Below, in pieces: positions 1-6,795 of a DNA stretch of 45,512 nt; position 1 is the first letter of the stretch, and every line of letters starts with the position of its first letter. Origin of the DNA: a virus. Both the position numbers and the translations under genes were made by a program. Under the pieces are notes generated by a model that saw only the letters and a list, made by a program, of their open reading frames with translations, ran no database searches and had not been told where the DNA came from. The DNA is taken from the IMG/VR virus record IMGVR_UViG_3300030090_005281, positions 1-45,512 of that record. The stretch is one strand, 5' to 3'.

Positions 1-254
1 CGGTCAAAACTTACCGTGATAGCAATAAAGACGACGTTGTTGACCTTGACGTACAGTCTATTACTGAAGGCTATTATGGAATCAATATCCACAAAGCGGG
101 CTCAGCGTCGACGCAGGTAGACAAGTGGTCTGCTGGTTGTCAGGTATTCAGCCACAGTAAAGACTTTGAAGAGTTTATGTCTATCTGCTACGCGGCCAGG
201 GAGAAGTGGGGCAATAGCTTCAGCTATACACTGATCGACGAACCGGAGTTTTAA
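1..254 (+). CDS. C-terminal part of a putative cell-wall hydrolase (endolysin-like)
   Basis: The frame is open from base 3 and ends with TAA at 252-254, giving 83 visible codons; the start lies outside the window. It shows GINIH (visible residues 26-30) and WSAGCQV (42-48), an NIH...S-x-GCQ arrangement. This resembles phage-encoded peptidoglycan-acting domains and is reminiscent of the His...Ser-x-Gly-Cys layout of L,D-transpeptidase-like folds. The next gene is holin-like and overlaps this stop by one base, which supports a lysis role. The family assignment is inferred from motif memory; the enzymatic class (transpeptidase-like or hydrolase) is not settled. Confidence 0.55.
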   Translation, partial: VKTYRDSNKDDVVDLDVQSITEGYYGINIHKAGSASTQVDKWSAGCQVFSHSKDFEEFMSICYAAREKWGNSFSYTLIDEPEF

Positions 255-562
255 TGGAGGCCCTGGTAGACACATTGCTATCAGGGGGGCACTTAGGCGT
301 TTTCGCAGCGTTTTTGGTGTATCAGTTTATGGCCATGCAAAAGCGTCTTGATAAGCTTGTAGAAGGCTTTCAAGAACAACTGGATGAGATCCGCAAAGAG
401 TATGAGGCTCGGTCTGAAAAGATGCGTGAGCGTTACGATCGAGTGATTGAAGAGTACCGACATACAAATGACAGTCAATCCAAAGACTTTTTGATTACTC
501 GCACCAAGGTACACAACGACATCGTGTCTAAGTTGGACCGCATTTTAGATCGTGACAAGTAA
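254..562 (+). CDS. Holin-like small membrane protein (BhlA/UviB-type topology)
   Basis: This 102-residue protein has a short N-terminus, one hydrophobic segment (about residues 12-27, GHLGVFAAFLVYQFMA) and then a long charged helix rich in Glu, Arg and Lys (about 30-70) that looks like a coiled coil. One N-terminal membrane span followed by a charged coil is the layout of BhlA/UviB-like phage holins. The start codon overlaps the stop of the hydrolase-like gene (TAATG), so the two are probably translationally coupled. Membrane permeabilisation during lysis is the likely role. A virion-associated membrane protein is the alternative. Confidence 0.55.
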   Translation: MEALVDTLLSGGHLGVFAAFLVYQFMAMQKRLDKLVEGFQEQLDEIRKEYEARSEKMRERYDRVIEEYRHTNDSQSKDFLITRTKVHNDIVSKLDRILDRDK

Positions 563-575
563 GGAACCCAAAATC

Positions 576-1088
576 ATGTCATCACCAGAAGAAACACCAA
601 AACCAGACTCAACACCAAAACCTGAACCTACCGATGTCGAGGGATTTGATATAGGCCCTGACCCTCCAGAACTATCTGAAATGGTTGGTGTATCTCAGGA
701 CATCACAGCCGCAGCAGACGCAGCTAAGTCTTTGGGCGGTGACTACGCACCAATGGTTGCTATTGCTCTTACTGGTATGGCTGTAGCTGGCGGGTCGAAA
801 GCGTGGAGCTTTTACCGTGAGCGTGCAGAGCAAAAGCATGAACAAGAGATGCAAAAGCTCAAGATGGAGGCTCAATCACAAGGAACGGAAGGCGAGCAAC
901 CACCCGCATGTCAAGCAGCCAATCAAAAGATACAGCTTGATTTAGACGCACTCCAGTCCAAGATTAGCTCTATTGAAAAGAAAACTTCGATGATTTCTTC
1001 TGATTTTGACGGCGAGGATGTAGAACGTCAAATCAAGCGCATGAAAAAACGTATCGACGAATTGTTTGAGATCACTGAGCAAAAATGA
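576..1088 (+). CDS. Proline-rich membrane/coiled-coil protein of the lysis-like cluster
   Basis: A GTG at 552 overlaps the upstream gene, but the ATG at 576 has AAGGA at 561-565 and gives a more natural N-terminus, so 576 was chosen (170 residues). The N-terminal 40 residues are Pro/Glu/Thr-rich. A small hydrophobic stretch follows (APMVAIALTGMAVAGG, about residues 57-72), then a charged Gln/Glu/Lys coiled coil and a second coil near the C-terminus. The family is not recognised. Its position between two other small membrane proteins suggests an accessory lysis or envelope role; this is inference only. Confidence 0.6.
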   Translation: MSSPEETPKPDSTPKPEPTDVEGFDIGPDPPELSEMVGVSQDITAAADAAKSLGGDYAPMVAIALTGMAVAGGSKAWSFYRERAEQKHEQEMQKLKMEAQSQGTEGEQPPACQAANQKIQLDLDALQSKISSIEKKTSMISSDFDGEDVERQIKRMKKRIDELFEITEQK

Positions 1089-1465
1089 TTGTCGTTACGC
1101 TGGTATTCTTGGGAACTTTTGTTGTTTTACCAGCAGGACTTAGTTTTGTTTCAGATGGTGACCTCGGAGCTCAAGCTAAGAAACAGACCCCAATAGAACA
1201 GGTGGTTGTTGAAGAGTATATCCCTGACCCCGATCCTGTCTTTGTTGCCAGGTTGAAAGCCAAAAAGAAAACTGTAATCACGTTAGTTCCTGTTTGTTCT
1301 GACGAGGGATCAGAGGGGCGGTTACGCACAGCAAGTCTTGATTTTTTAGAGCAAATAGAAGGTTTGCCCGAAGAAACAGTTTTCGAGATACAAGATTGTG
1401 GTGATGAGGGTATGGTTGATATTCAAATCATCGAAACAATAGAAAAAGACCCATCCAAGCCGTGA
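1085..1465 (+). CDS. Small exported or membrane-anchored protein, unknown
   Basis: The ATG at 1085 overlaps the preceding stop (ATGA), so it is likely coupled. The 126-residue product begins with a hydrophobic segment (MIVVTLVFLGTFVVLPAGL) that reads as a signal peptide or anchor. An acidic domain follows with two cysteines (in VPVCSDEG and IQDCGDEG) that could form a disulfide outside the cytoplasm. A spanin-like role would fit the position, but there is no lipobox and no proline-rich periplasmic linker, so I do not claim it. This is the last gene of the rightward lysis-like run, ending before a convergent operon. Confidence 0.55.
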   Translation: MIVVTLVFLGTFVVLPAGLSFVSDGDLGAQAKKQTPIEQVVVEEYIPDPDPVFVARLKAKKKTVITLVPVCSDEGSEGRLRTASLDFLEQIEGLPEETVFEIQDCGDEGMVDIQIIETIEKDPSKP

Positions 1466-1595
1466 CACCTGAATGGGTCGAGTTTAAATCCACGAGTTTT
1501 ATTGAAGGTTCGGACCATCCAAACCTTATTTTGAACAACACCAACAAAGGTGGATCAAAAATCCATTAACGGATATCAATCATCCTGTAAACTTA

Positions 1596-1664
1596 ACCCC
1601 CCACCCGGTGGGAATCGCCCATACTCACGCTCCGAGATGGGAACAGACGATATGGGTGGGGGGT
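1596..1664. terminator. Inverted repeat between convergent operons, possible bidirectional terminator
   Basis: The C-rich arm 1596-1606 (ACCCCCCACCC) is the exact reverse complement of 1654-1664 (GGGTGGGGGGT): an 11-bp stem with a 47-base loop. It lies between the rightward gene ending at 1465 and the leftward gene ending at 1676, where a shared terminator is expected. There is no clear U-run on either side, so intrinsic termination is uncertain. The rest of 1466-1675 holds no gene I can support. Confidence 0.4.
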
Positions 1665-1675
1665 CAAGGGGATGA

Positions 1676-2281
1676 TTAGACTTTCTTCGCTGGTGCTGCA
1701 CCTTGGGTGGGTGCGATTGCATCATTGAACATATCAAGAACTCGACTCAATCCTTCAGGTGGGCCATCATCACGGGCCACTACCTTAACGTCATACTTGG
1801 CGCTGTTGTCGCTACTGCGGGTGTTTTCGCTGTGGTTGGCTACAGAACCATGCACAGTCACTTCGCAAGAGAAAAGACCAGCGTTGTACTTGGCCTTAGC
1901 TGTAAGGTCAGCCTTGCTATCTGAAGTCTGTTTGCTCGATGTCGATGACTTCACTTCCATCGTAAATCGCACTTCAGCTTCCTTGACTGACAAGCTGGGC
2001 GTATTGATGATGGCTAGCAGTGGAACCTGAAGATCCACTTTTTCCATCGTTGTGTTTCCGGCAGCGTCCTGTACGGGCTTGTTGAACGAAAAGTCCACAG
2101 TCCGTGCAGCCATGTTGCCCTTACCATCGTCATTCAGACCAACATCTTTGATAAAGTCACTGGATGCCTTTGCAAGCAGGGTTTGTGCATTACACGCTGC
2201 TTTGAGCGGACCACCAATGAGTTGTTCCATTGGTAGACCACCAAACTGGTCTGACATTTTTACGAGGCCGGAATCTGCCAT
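1676..2281 (-). CDS. DUF2589-like protein A
   Basis: This 201-residue protein has the features I associate with Pfam family DUF2589: QFGGLPMEQLIGGPL near the N-terminus, AARTVDFSFNKPV, VPLLAIINTPSLSV, EVRFTMEVKSS, and a C-terminal DGPPEGLSRVLDMF followed by a short tail ending in AAPAKKV. It has no membrane span or signal peptide. GGAGAG lies 5 bases before the ATG. It is the last gene of the leftward exonuclease/RecT operon, directly after a second protein of similar layout (2291-2785). The biochemical function of the family is unknown to me. Finding it in a phage is unusual. Confidence 0.72.
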   Translation of the reverse strand: MADSGLVKMSDQFGGLPMEQLIGGPLKAACNAQTLLAKASSDFIKDVGLNDDGKGNMAARTVDFSFNKPVQDAAGNTTMEKVDLQVPLLAIINTPSLSVKEAEVRFTMEVKSSTSSKQTSDSKADLTAKAKYNAGLFSCEVTVHGSVANHSENTRSSDNSAKYDVKVVARDDGPPEGLSRVLDMFNDAIAPTQGAAPAKKV

Positions 2282-2290
2282 GATGCTCTC

Positions 2291-2785
2291 CTATGGAAGC
2301 AGTTTGATTAGTTGATCGTCGATTCTTGCATAACCCTCTGGAGGCTCACTGCCCTTGAAGATCAACTTGAGTTTAGCAGCATTGCTCTCTTTTTTAAACC
2401 ACGAAGGATTGTTGGCACATGGCCTCACCATCAACTGACCTTTTTTCCGATCTGCATTCAGTCCTGATATCTCCACAGACATTTCAACTTCGAGCGTATC
2501 CACCCGTAAGCTCTGGCCAGTCGTAAGCGATTGCAGCGGGACTGGTATGCTTTTTCGTACCAGAACTCCATCTTCCCACATTGGTATTTCCATGATGACC
2601 ATGCGTGGTACATATATGTGTCTTCCGTCGTCATCGGTTTGCGGCTCACCGTTATCGTCTACCTTCTGCTGCCAGAACTCTTGATTCATGATCGAATCAA
2701 GCTCATGGCGCTCTGCGATGTCGGTGGCCGCTATAACCGCTGATTGTATAGAATGAACAATGTCATCTAAAGAATGATCAGGCAT
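2291..2785 (-). CDS. DUF2589-like partner protein B
   Basis: This 164-residue protein starts with a short amphipathic region (SLDDIVHSIQSAVIAATDIAE). It continues with a beta-rich segment containing YVPRMVIMEIPM, IPVPLQSLTTGQSLRVDTLEVEM and a GLNADRKKG loop. The order short helix, PVPLxSL, then SLRVDxLEVEM parallels VPLLAIINTPSLSVKEAEVRF in the downstream gene, so the two look like distant members of one fold encoded in tandem. Such pairs also occur in bacterial chromosomes. AAGGGTAG precedes the ATG. The pairing suggests a hetero-oligomer; its role is unknown. Confidence 0.6.
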   Translation of the reverse strand: MPDHSLDDIVHSIQSAVIAATDIAERHELDSIMNQEFWQQKVDDNGEPQTDDDGRHIYVPRMVIMEIPMWEDGVLVRKSIPVPLQSLTTGQSLRVDTLEVEMSVEISGLNADRKKGQLMVRPCANNPSWFKKESNAAKLKLIFKGSEPPEGYARIDDQLIKLLP

Positions 2786-2802
2786 TTTCTACCCTTGCCC
2801 TA

Positions 2803-3468
2803 TCACTCGACAAAACCTTCTGGTTCTTCATCAAACTTTTCTTCTGTTTTTTCCACAGACTTTTCCGCAGACTTTTCCGCAATCTTGTCTTGTGCCATCA
2901 CAGCAATAAATTGCTTCATCAGGTCTTTGAGCTCTTGGTCGTCAGAGTTTGCACCTTGAGCCTTAATCGCTTCAATAAGCTCTTTATTGGAGTTACCAAC
3001 ATCGACGTTGACATCAACAACAGGAACGCCATTTTTGTATTTCAGATCCGTTTCATTCTTGATGTCTACGAATTTCACAGCAACCATTATTGATTCTTCA
3101 CCGCCAGCGTTTTTTCTGATGTCGATTTCATAATCAATAACTTTCCAACTTCCGTTTGGTTGACGAAGATTGATTGCTTTGAGTAGACCTTCATAGGTTT
3201 TGCCTATTTGCTCCCGATACAAAGGCTCATCAACATGATTGAGAATACCAGACAGGCGCCACTGAGCAGTTTTTAACTTTGTTCTGTAGCTCGAAAATTC
3301 CTTCCTGGCTTTCTTATCGATAATTCGAGACTCCATCTCATCTTTCAAAATATCGGTGAGTTCATTGGCTTGAACAATAAACATCCGTTTATCTTTTGTG
3401 CTGGCTTTTTCCGAAAAGGCCATAGGAAATCGAGTTGCGTTCTGTTGTGCTTCGTCAATCAAGGACAT
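2803..3468 (-). CDS. Unknown protein of the recombination operon
   Basis: This 221-residue soluble protein has a Lys/Arg-rich helical N-terminal half (residues about 25-75), a central beta-rich segment (WKVIDYEIDIR...IMVAVKFVDIKN) and an acidic, repetitive C-terminal tail (DKIAEKSAEKSVEKTEEKFDEEPEGF). The acidic tail ending in a bulky residue is reminiscent of ssDNA-binding or replication accessory proteins, but no OB-fold signature is recognisable. It has AGGAG upstream of the ATG and sits directly after recT in the same operon, so a recombination accessory role is plausible by context only. Confidence 0.6.
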   Translation of the reverse strand: MSLIDEAQQNATRFPMAFSEKASTKDKRMFIVQANELTDILKDEMESRIIDKKARKEFSSYRTKLKTAQWRLSGILNHVDEPLYREQIGKTYEGLLKAINLRQPNGSWKVIDYEIDIRKNAGGEESIMVAVKFVDIKNETDLKYKNGVPVVDVNVDVGNSNKELIEAIKAQGANSDDQELKDLMKQFIAVMAQDKIAEKSAEKSVEKTEEKFDEEPEGFVE

Positions 3469-3478
3469 TTATATACTC

Positions 3479-4357
3479 CTACGAGGTGAAATCTTCTTCG
3501 GGTTCAGGTAGATCGTTTGCCTTCGCCTTTTCAACCAAATCTTTAACCTTAGATCTCCGTTTTGACTTTGGTTTTGATTCAGCTGGTTCAACATCAATAA
3601 CATTTTCATTGATGTCAGCGTTAACGTCTTCATTAACATCGATTGTTTCAATATCGATGACGTTTCCAAAATCAGACTGAATATCGTGCTCCAGAACAGC
3701 AGTCGTCTTTGGAGTAAGTGGTAGGTACTTACAGATTCGACGGATCACTGTCTTTCGCCACATTTCTTCTGTGTGTTGTGCCCACGGTCCAGATTCTGGA
3801 CTACGTGAGCTCTTGCGAATCTTGTTGATTTGATCCTTTCGCATCACTTCTACTTGGCGTTGACCGTCTTTGAAAAAACATACAGCATACGCAAGAAGCA
3901 AGTCACCAGGGTTTTCATGGCACTTTTTGTGTCGAAGAACCTCACCCCTCTCAAGATCGAACGAGTGTTCGAAATCATCGTTTTCGTAGACAACCTCTGC
4001 TTTGAAGTGAGCAACTTCACCTGATCGCTTTACAAGGTCCATCAGTCCTGTGTACTCAATCCACAGCTCTGCGTTGTAGCCTTTGCTTTTCTTGTCCCAC
4101 ATGGGAACCAAAGAAGCTCGGTGCAAAACTCCACCAGCAACCAGGTCCAACTCGCATGCCTTAGCAAGTGCCATATAAACTGACGCTGGGCTGCACTGTA
4201 CGAGTCTTTCGTTCTTCACGGCCTCAAACATTGCAACACGAATAATTCGATCAACGTCGGTGCCCTGTGGTGCAATCTTAATCAGGCTGCTTTTCTTACC
4301 CTCAAGATAATCGTTCAGTTGGGTAACTTTGTCTCTGGTGCTAAGTGCTGTTGTCAT
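3479..4357 (-). CDS. recT: RecT-family single-strand annealing protein
   Basis: RecT-type recombinases bind ssDNA left by a partner exonuclease and anneal it to complementary strands. The 292-residue product carries the family core: SPASVYMALAKACELDL (about 55-72), ELWIEYTGLMDLVKRSGEV, a KKCHENPGDLLLAYAVC segment, and SPESGPWAQHTEEMWRKTVIRR with the conserved WxxH/EMxxKTxxRR stretch. An acidic/basic tail follows, as in many RecT proteins. The ATG has AGAGG upstream and overlaps the 3' end of the exonuclease gene by 17 bases, the classic exonuclease/annealase pair. Confidence 0.93.
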   Translation of the reverse strand: MTTALSTRDKVTQLNDYLEGKKSSLIKIAPQGTDVDRIIRVAMFEAVKNERLVQCSPASVYMALAKACELDLVAGGVLHRASLVPMWDKKSKGYNAELWIEYTGLMDLVKRSGEVAHFKAEVVYENDDFEHSFDLERGEVLRHKKCHENPGDLLLAYAVCFFKDGQRQVEVMRKDQINKIRKSSRSPESGPWAQHTEEMWRKTVIRRICKYLPLTPKTTAVLEHDIQSDFGNVIDIETIDVNEDVNADINENVIDVEPAESKPKSKRRSKVKDLVEKAKANDLPEPEEDFTS

Positions 4358-5315
4358 GTCGTTCCTCTTTGATTCTTAGTAGTCTGGACCCGGCTTGTTC
4401 AGTAACGTATTTCTCATACATTTCTGGCTCATCTTGACGAAACTTGTTTTTATCAAACACTCGTCTGTTTCTTGATGGTTTCCAAGTTGCAATACCTTCG
4501 ATTCCAGGTTCGTCACCGATTGCAGCTCTAAGTCTATTTTCAAGTTCCTGCTTTTTTCGTTCTATTTCTTTGAACTGTTTTCTGACCTCAACGATTTTTT
4601 CGTACAAGTCTTTTTCAGCAACTGTTGCTGGTCGCAGTGGCTTATCTTGAATTCTTTTGTGTAGTTTGCCCAGCACATTCTTACAAAGAGCAGTCCCATC
4701 AACATCGGGTGGTATTTGCTTTTCGACGTGCTTATCCCACCATTGTTCTGCTACATCCAATATCTGAGCGCCCAACTCTTTGTCTCTTTCGATTCTGTAA
4801 ACACGGAAATCATCCAGGCCAAATAGAGTCGCGATGTCCCAGTATGGAGCATCAAAAATCTCCATGTAGGTTCTCATTTGAATTTCTACATCTAGAGGAA
4901 TGTCAGTTGTTCCTGAATCACCCCAGCCTCTTCGAAATCTACGGGTCTTTGCATCCATACCAAACCGGACACCGTTTTGTTCAACAAGGCGATCAGGTGT
5001 GCCAAAGATGCGTGGCCGAGATGGATGCCATGTCAATCCCTCTTCCCAAAGCTTGCACCCTTCCCCCAGGTGGAGCCCATAAAATTCACATACATATTTT
5101 TCCATTACTCGACCACGCATCAAAACTGCATCGTCAACATCGTCTGATTCAAAAAGATCTGTTTTTTCCGTCCAAAGTTTAAAAACACTGTTTTCAAATG
5201 AACCTACTTTTTCGGCCTCATCATTACATGCAGAAAGCAAAATGCATGCTACGTCGGTGCCTCCGAGTCCTTTTTTGCGCTCGTTAAGCCAAGCTTCTCG
5301 CTCTTGTTGGTTCAT
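4341..5315 (-). CDS. YqaJ-like viral recombinase/exonuclease
   Basis: This is an alkaline 5'-3' exonuclease of the lambda Exo/YqaJ superfamily that supplies ssDNA to RecT. The ATG at 5315 follows AGAGGA and gives 324 residues; an upstream in-frame start would run through the promoter and was not used. Motifs: GGTD at 18-21, RGRVMEK with Glu72, GTPDRL with Asp108, MDAKT with Asp121 and Lys123, and EIQMRTYM with Gln146. These are the PD-(D/E)XK metal-binding and structural residues. It is first in the leftward operon, just downstream of a TTGACA promoter at 5334-5362. Confidence 0.93.
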   Translation of the reverse strand: MNQQEREAWLNERKKGLGGTDVACILLSACNDEAEKVGSFENSVFKLWTEKTDLFESDDVDDAVLMRGRVMEKYVCEFYGLHLGEGCKLWEEGLTWHPSRPRIFGTPDRLVEQNGVRFGMDAKTRRFRRGWGDSGTTDIPLDVEIQMRTYMEIFDAPYWDIATLFGLDDFRVYRIERDKELGAQILDVAEQWWDKHVEKQIPPDVDGTALCKNVLGKLHKRIQDKPLRPATVAEKDLYEKIVEVRKQFKEIERKKQELENRLRAAIGDEPGIEGIATWKPSRNRRVFDKNKFRQDEPEMYEKYVTEQAGSRLLRIKEERHDNST

Positions 5316-5333
5316 TGTTCCTCTCTTGATTTG

Positions 5334-5362
5334 AGAGTACTCTTTATTGCAAAGTGTGTCAA
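5334..5362 (-). promoter_or_regulatory. Leftward promoter of the exonuclease/RecT operon
   Basis: On the minus strand, a perfect -35 hexamer TTGACA (5362-5357) is followed after 17 bases by TACTCT (5339-5334). Transcription would start just upstream of the exonuclease ribosome-binding site. A GTGTG/CACAC inverted repeat (5354-5358 and 5368-5372) overlaps the -35, and a CTCTC/GAGAG repeat (5321-5325 and 5333-5337) overlaps the -10. Confidence 0.65.
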
Positions 5363-5379
5363 GGAGCCACACCCAAAGA

Positions 5380-5408
5380 TGGACAAATAGTGTCCGCTTC
5401 GATATTGT
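5380..5408 (+). promoter_or_regulatory. Rightward promoter with palindromic operator over its -35
   Basis: TGGACA (5380-5385) and TATTGT (5403-5408) are separated by 17 bases and read toward the Cro-like gene at 5429. The palindrome GGACA-AATAG-TGTCC (5381-5395) lies exactly over the -35, where a bound repressor would block RNA polymerase. With the divergent TTGACA promoter it makes a compact lambda-like switch. The same GGACA core recurs many times at 21667-21995. Confidence 0.6.
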
Positions 5409-5428
5409 ATCAACCAAAGGTGTGTCTA

Positions 5429-5668
5429 ATGATCATCGCTGAGTATAGAAAAAGCCTGCCGGGACGAAGTACAAGAGTATCTTTTGTTCAATGGTTGAAC
5501 GGAGAGCTGGTGCGTTTTGAGATGAAGATCAGCATTGGATATTTGCGAGACCTCGAATATGGTCGCAAAACACCTTCTTTACCTCTTGCGATAGGTATAG
5601 AAAAGGCAACAGGTGGAGCCGTTTCTGTGAGAGAATGGCCTGGTCTTTCGGCAAGGCTACGTTTATAA
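5429..5668 (+). CDS. Cro-like helix-turn-helix regulator
   Basis: The start at 5429 has AAAGG 8 bases upstream and falls after the promoter, so it was preferred to the in-frame ATG at 5354; the product is 79 residues. KISIGYLRDLEYGRKTPSL reads as the second and recognition helices of a Cro/C1-type HTH, followed by ALAIGIEKATGGAVSVREWP-like text; the IEKATGGAV element is typical of small Cro-type and YdaS-type regulators. It is first in the rightward transcript and is the best candidate to bind the palindromic operator over its own promoter. Confidence 0.72.
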   Translation: MIIAEYRKSLPGRSTRVSFVQWLNGELVRFEMKISIGYLRDLEYGRKTPSLPLAIGIEKATGGAVSVREWPGLSARLRL

Positions 5669-5681
5669 ATTTGGAGTTGAA

Positions 5682-5990
5682 ATGAGTTTAAAAGAAAAAG
5701 TAAATGCTATGCGTGTTGTTATGGGAACAAAAGCCTGCCATCATGGATACAGCTTAGATAATGTCGTTAGAACCCTCTATGCGTACATTAATGAGCTTGA
5801 ATCAAAGGTAGCTCAGCCTGACAGCGTAAAGGTAAAAGTCGGAATGATTCAAGCAGAAGTCAGTTCTGGAGCGGACGGCAAGCTTGGGACTGCGGACGAT
5901 ACGGTTAAATTAAGCGTTGCAAAAAAGAAGGCACCTGCAAAAAAGAAGGCGCCCGCTAAAAAGAAAGCAACATCTAAGAAGAAGTCCTAA
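5682..5990 (+). CDS. Small protein with histone-H1-like basic tail
   Basis: This 102-residue protein lies 13 bases after the Cro-like gene, with GGAG upstream. Residues 1-45 form a helical domain (KEKVNAMRVVMGTKACHHGYSLDNVVRTLYAYINELESKV). Residues about 60-80 contain GADGKLGTADDTVKL, which looks like a small acidic loop. The last 25 residues are a repeated KKxPAKKKAPAKKKAT tail, the composition of H1-like and HU-tail DNA-binding segments. Likely a DNA-binding or condensing protein; no family is recognised for the front part. Confidence 0.65.
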   Translation: MSLKEKVNAMRVVMGTKACHHGYSLDNVVRTLYAYINELESKVAQPDSVKVKVGMIQAEVSSGADGKLGTADDTVKLSVAKKKAPAKKKAPAKKKATSKKKS

Positions 5991-6211
5991 GCTTCGTGAT
6001 CATCAGATAAATCCAGAAGCAGCTTCATCACTGCTTCTGTTTTTACCTTTTCTCGATGCTCGTTGACTGCTTCAATGACGTTGTCTTGAGTTACTGTACT
6101 CATGACAAAATCGCCCTCGCAGTCGCATACTTCGATTTCATCATCTACTTGAACAACTTTCCAGGCTTGTGGTTTTTTCCATTGCTCTTGTATTTGTTTA
6201 AGTGCAGGCAT
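5987..6211 (-). CDS. Small unknown protein, leftward
   Basis: The start ATG at 6211 (MPALKQIQEQWKKPQAW) lies just after the stop of the upstream gene and gives 74 residues; longer in-frame starts would run deep into that gene. It has one beta-rich segment (WKVVQVDDEIEVCDCEGDFVM), then an acidic helical C-terminus. Its stop codon overlaps the stop of the convergent basic-tail gene. No family recognised. It ends the leftward helicase/primase operon. Confidence 0.55.
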   Translation of the reverse strand: MPALKQIQEQWKKPQAWKVVQVDDEIEVCDCEGDFVMSTVTQDNVIEAVNEHREKVKTEAVMKLLLDLSDDHEA

Positions 6212-6213
6212 TT

Positions 6214-6795
6214 TCAATCCAAAAGGTTTCGTACTCCGATACCTCTGTGTGGAATCGTAACTGTTTGTGACCATTGATCGATAATGTCTTTCATCATTTT
6301 CTGTGCAGTTTCATGGTTGTGAATACTGAATGCTTTGTTGTCGATGACACAACTTGCCCACAAGATATCCACACTTTTACGCAGTTGATCACGGATAGAT
6401 TCCGTAATCGTCATTGCTAAATGTGGTGTGATTTTGATCCATGCGTAAATTTTATCTATGCGTAACGAATCCACGATTCTGCCATCATCGATGCAGTCTA
6501 CCAAAAGGTTCTTGGTTCGCTCTTCTACGTTTGGCAGATTGATCATGTCAGACCAGTCAGTGAAAATCTTTCTACCCATAAGGTGGTCGATACCAAATCC
6601 AAGCACATTGATGTAATGTCCATTTTCCAGAAACTCTTTTGCACGGTTGGCTTCGGAGTACAGATGAAACATCTCGTTACCTGGGAATACTCGAACTTTA
6701 TTCATACGATTATTCGATAATATTCTGTGTTTGTCCTCTTCAGTAAGGAAGGCATCGATCCTCTCTTGGACATCATTTGGAACCACGTTCTCCAT
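6214..6795 (-). CDS. Unknown replication-operon protein
   Basis: This 193-residue soluble protein is mostly helical, without recognisable motifs. Features include RIDAFLTEEDKHRILSNNRM, a HYINVLGFGIDHLMGRK segment and a basic C-terminus ending RGIGVRNLLD. Its ATG overlaps the stop of the VirE-type helicase gene (ATTAG/TAATG arrangement at 6793-6797), so it is co-translated with it. A helicase or primase accessory role is inferred from position only. Confidence 0.6.
   Translation of the reverse strand: MENVVPNDVQERIDAFLTEEDKHRILSNNRMNKVRVFPGNEMFHLYSEANRAKEFLENGHYINVLGFGIDHLMGRKIFTDWSDMINLPNVEERTKNLLVDCIDDGRIVDSLRIDKIYAWIKITPHLAMTITESIRDQLRKSVDILWASCVIDNKAFSIHNHETAQKMMKDIIDQWSQTVTIPHRGIGVRNLLD

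Noticed and set aside
1466-1675. tRNA-like GGTTCGGACC in the gap after the lysis-like genes
   Set aside because: A T-loop-like string without acceptor, D or anticodon stems; no tRNA can be folded.
4625-5182. 185-codon rightward frame opposite the exonuclease
   Set aside because: Antisense to a gene with all catalytic motifs; no start signal.
5354-5428. Upstream start for the Cro-like gene at 5354
   Set aside because: It would place coding sequence over the operator and rightward promoter; ATG 5429 has a good ribosome-binding site.
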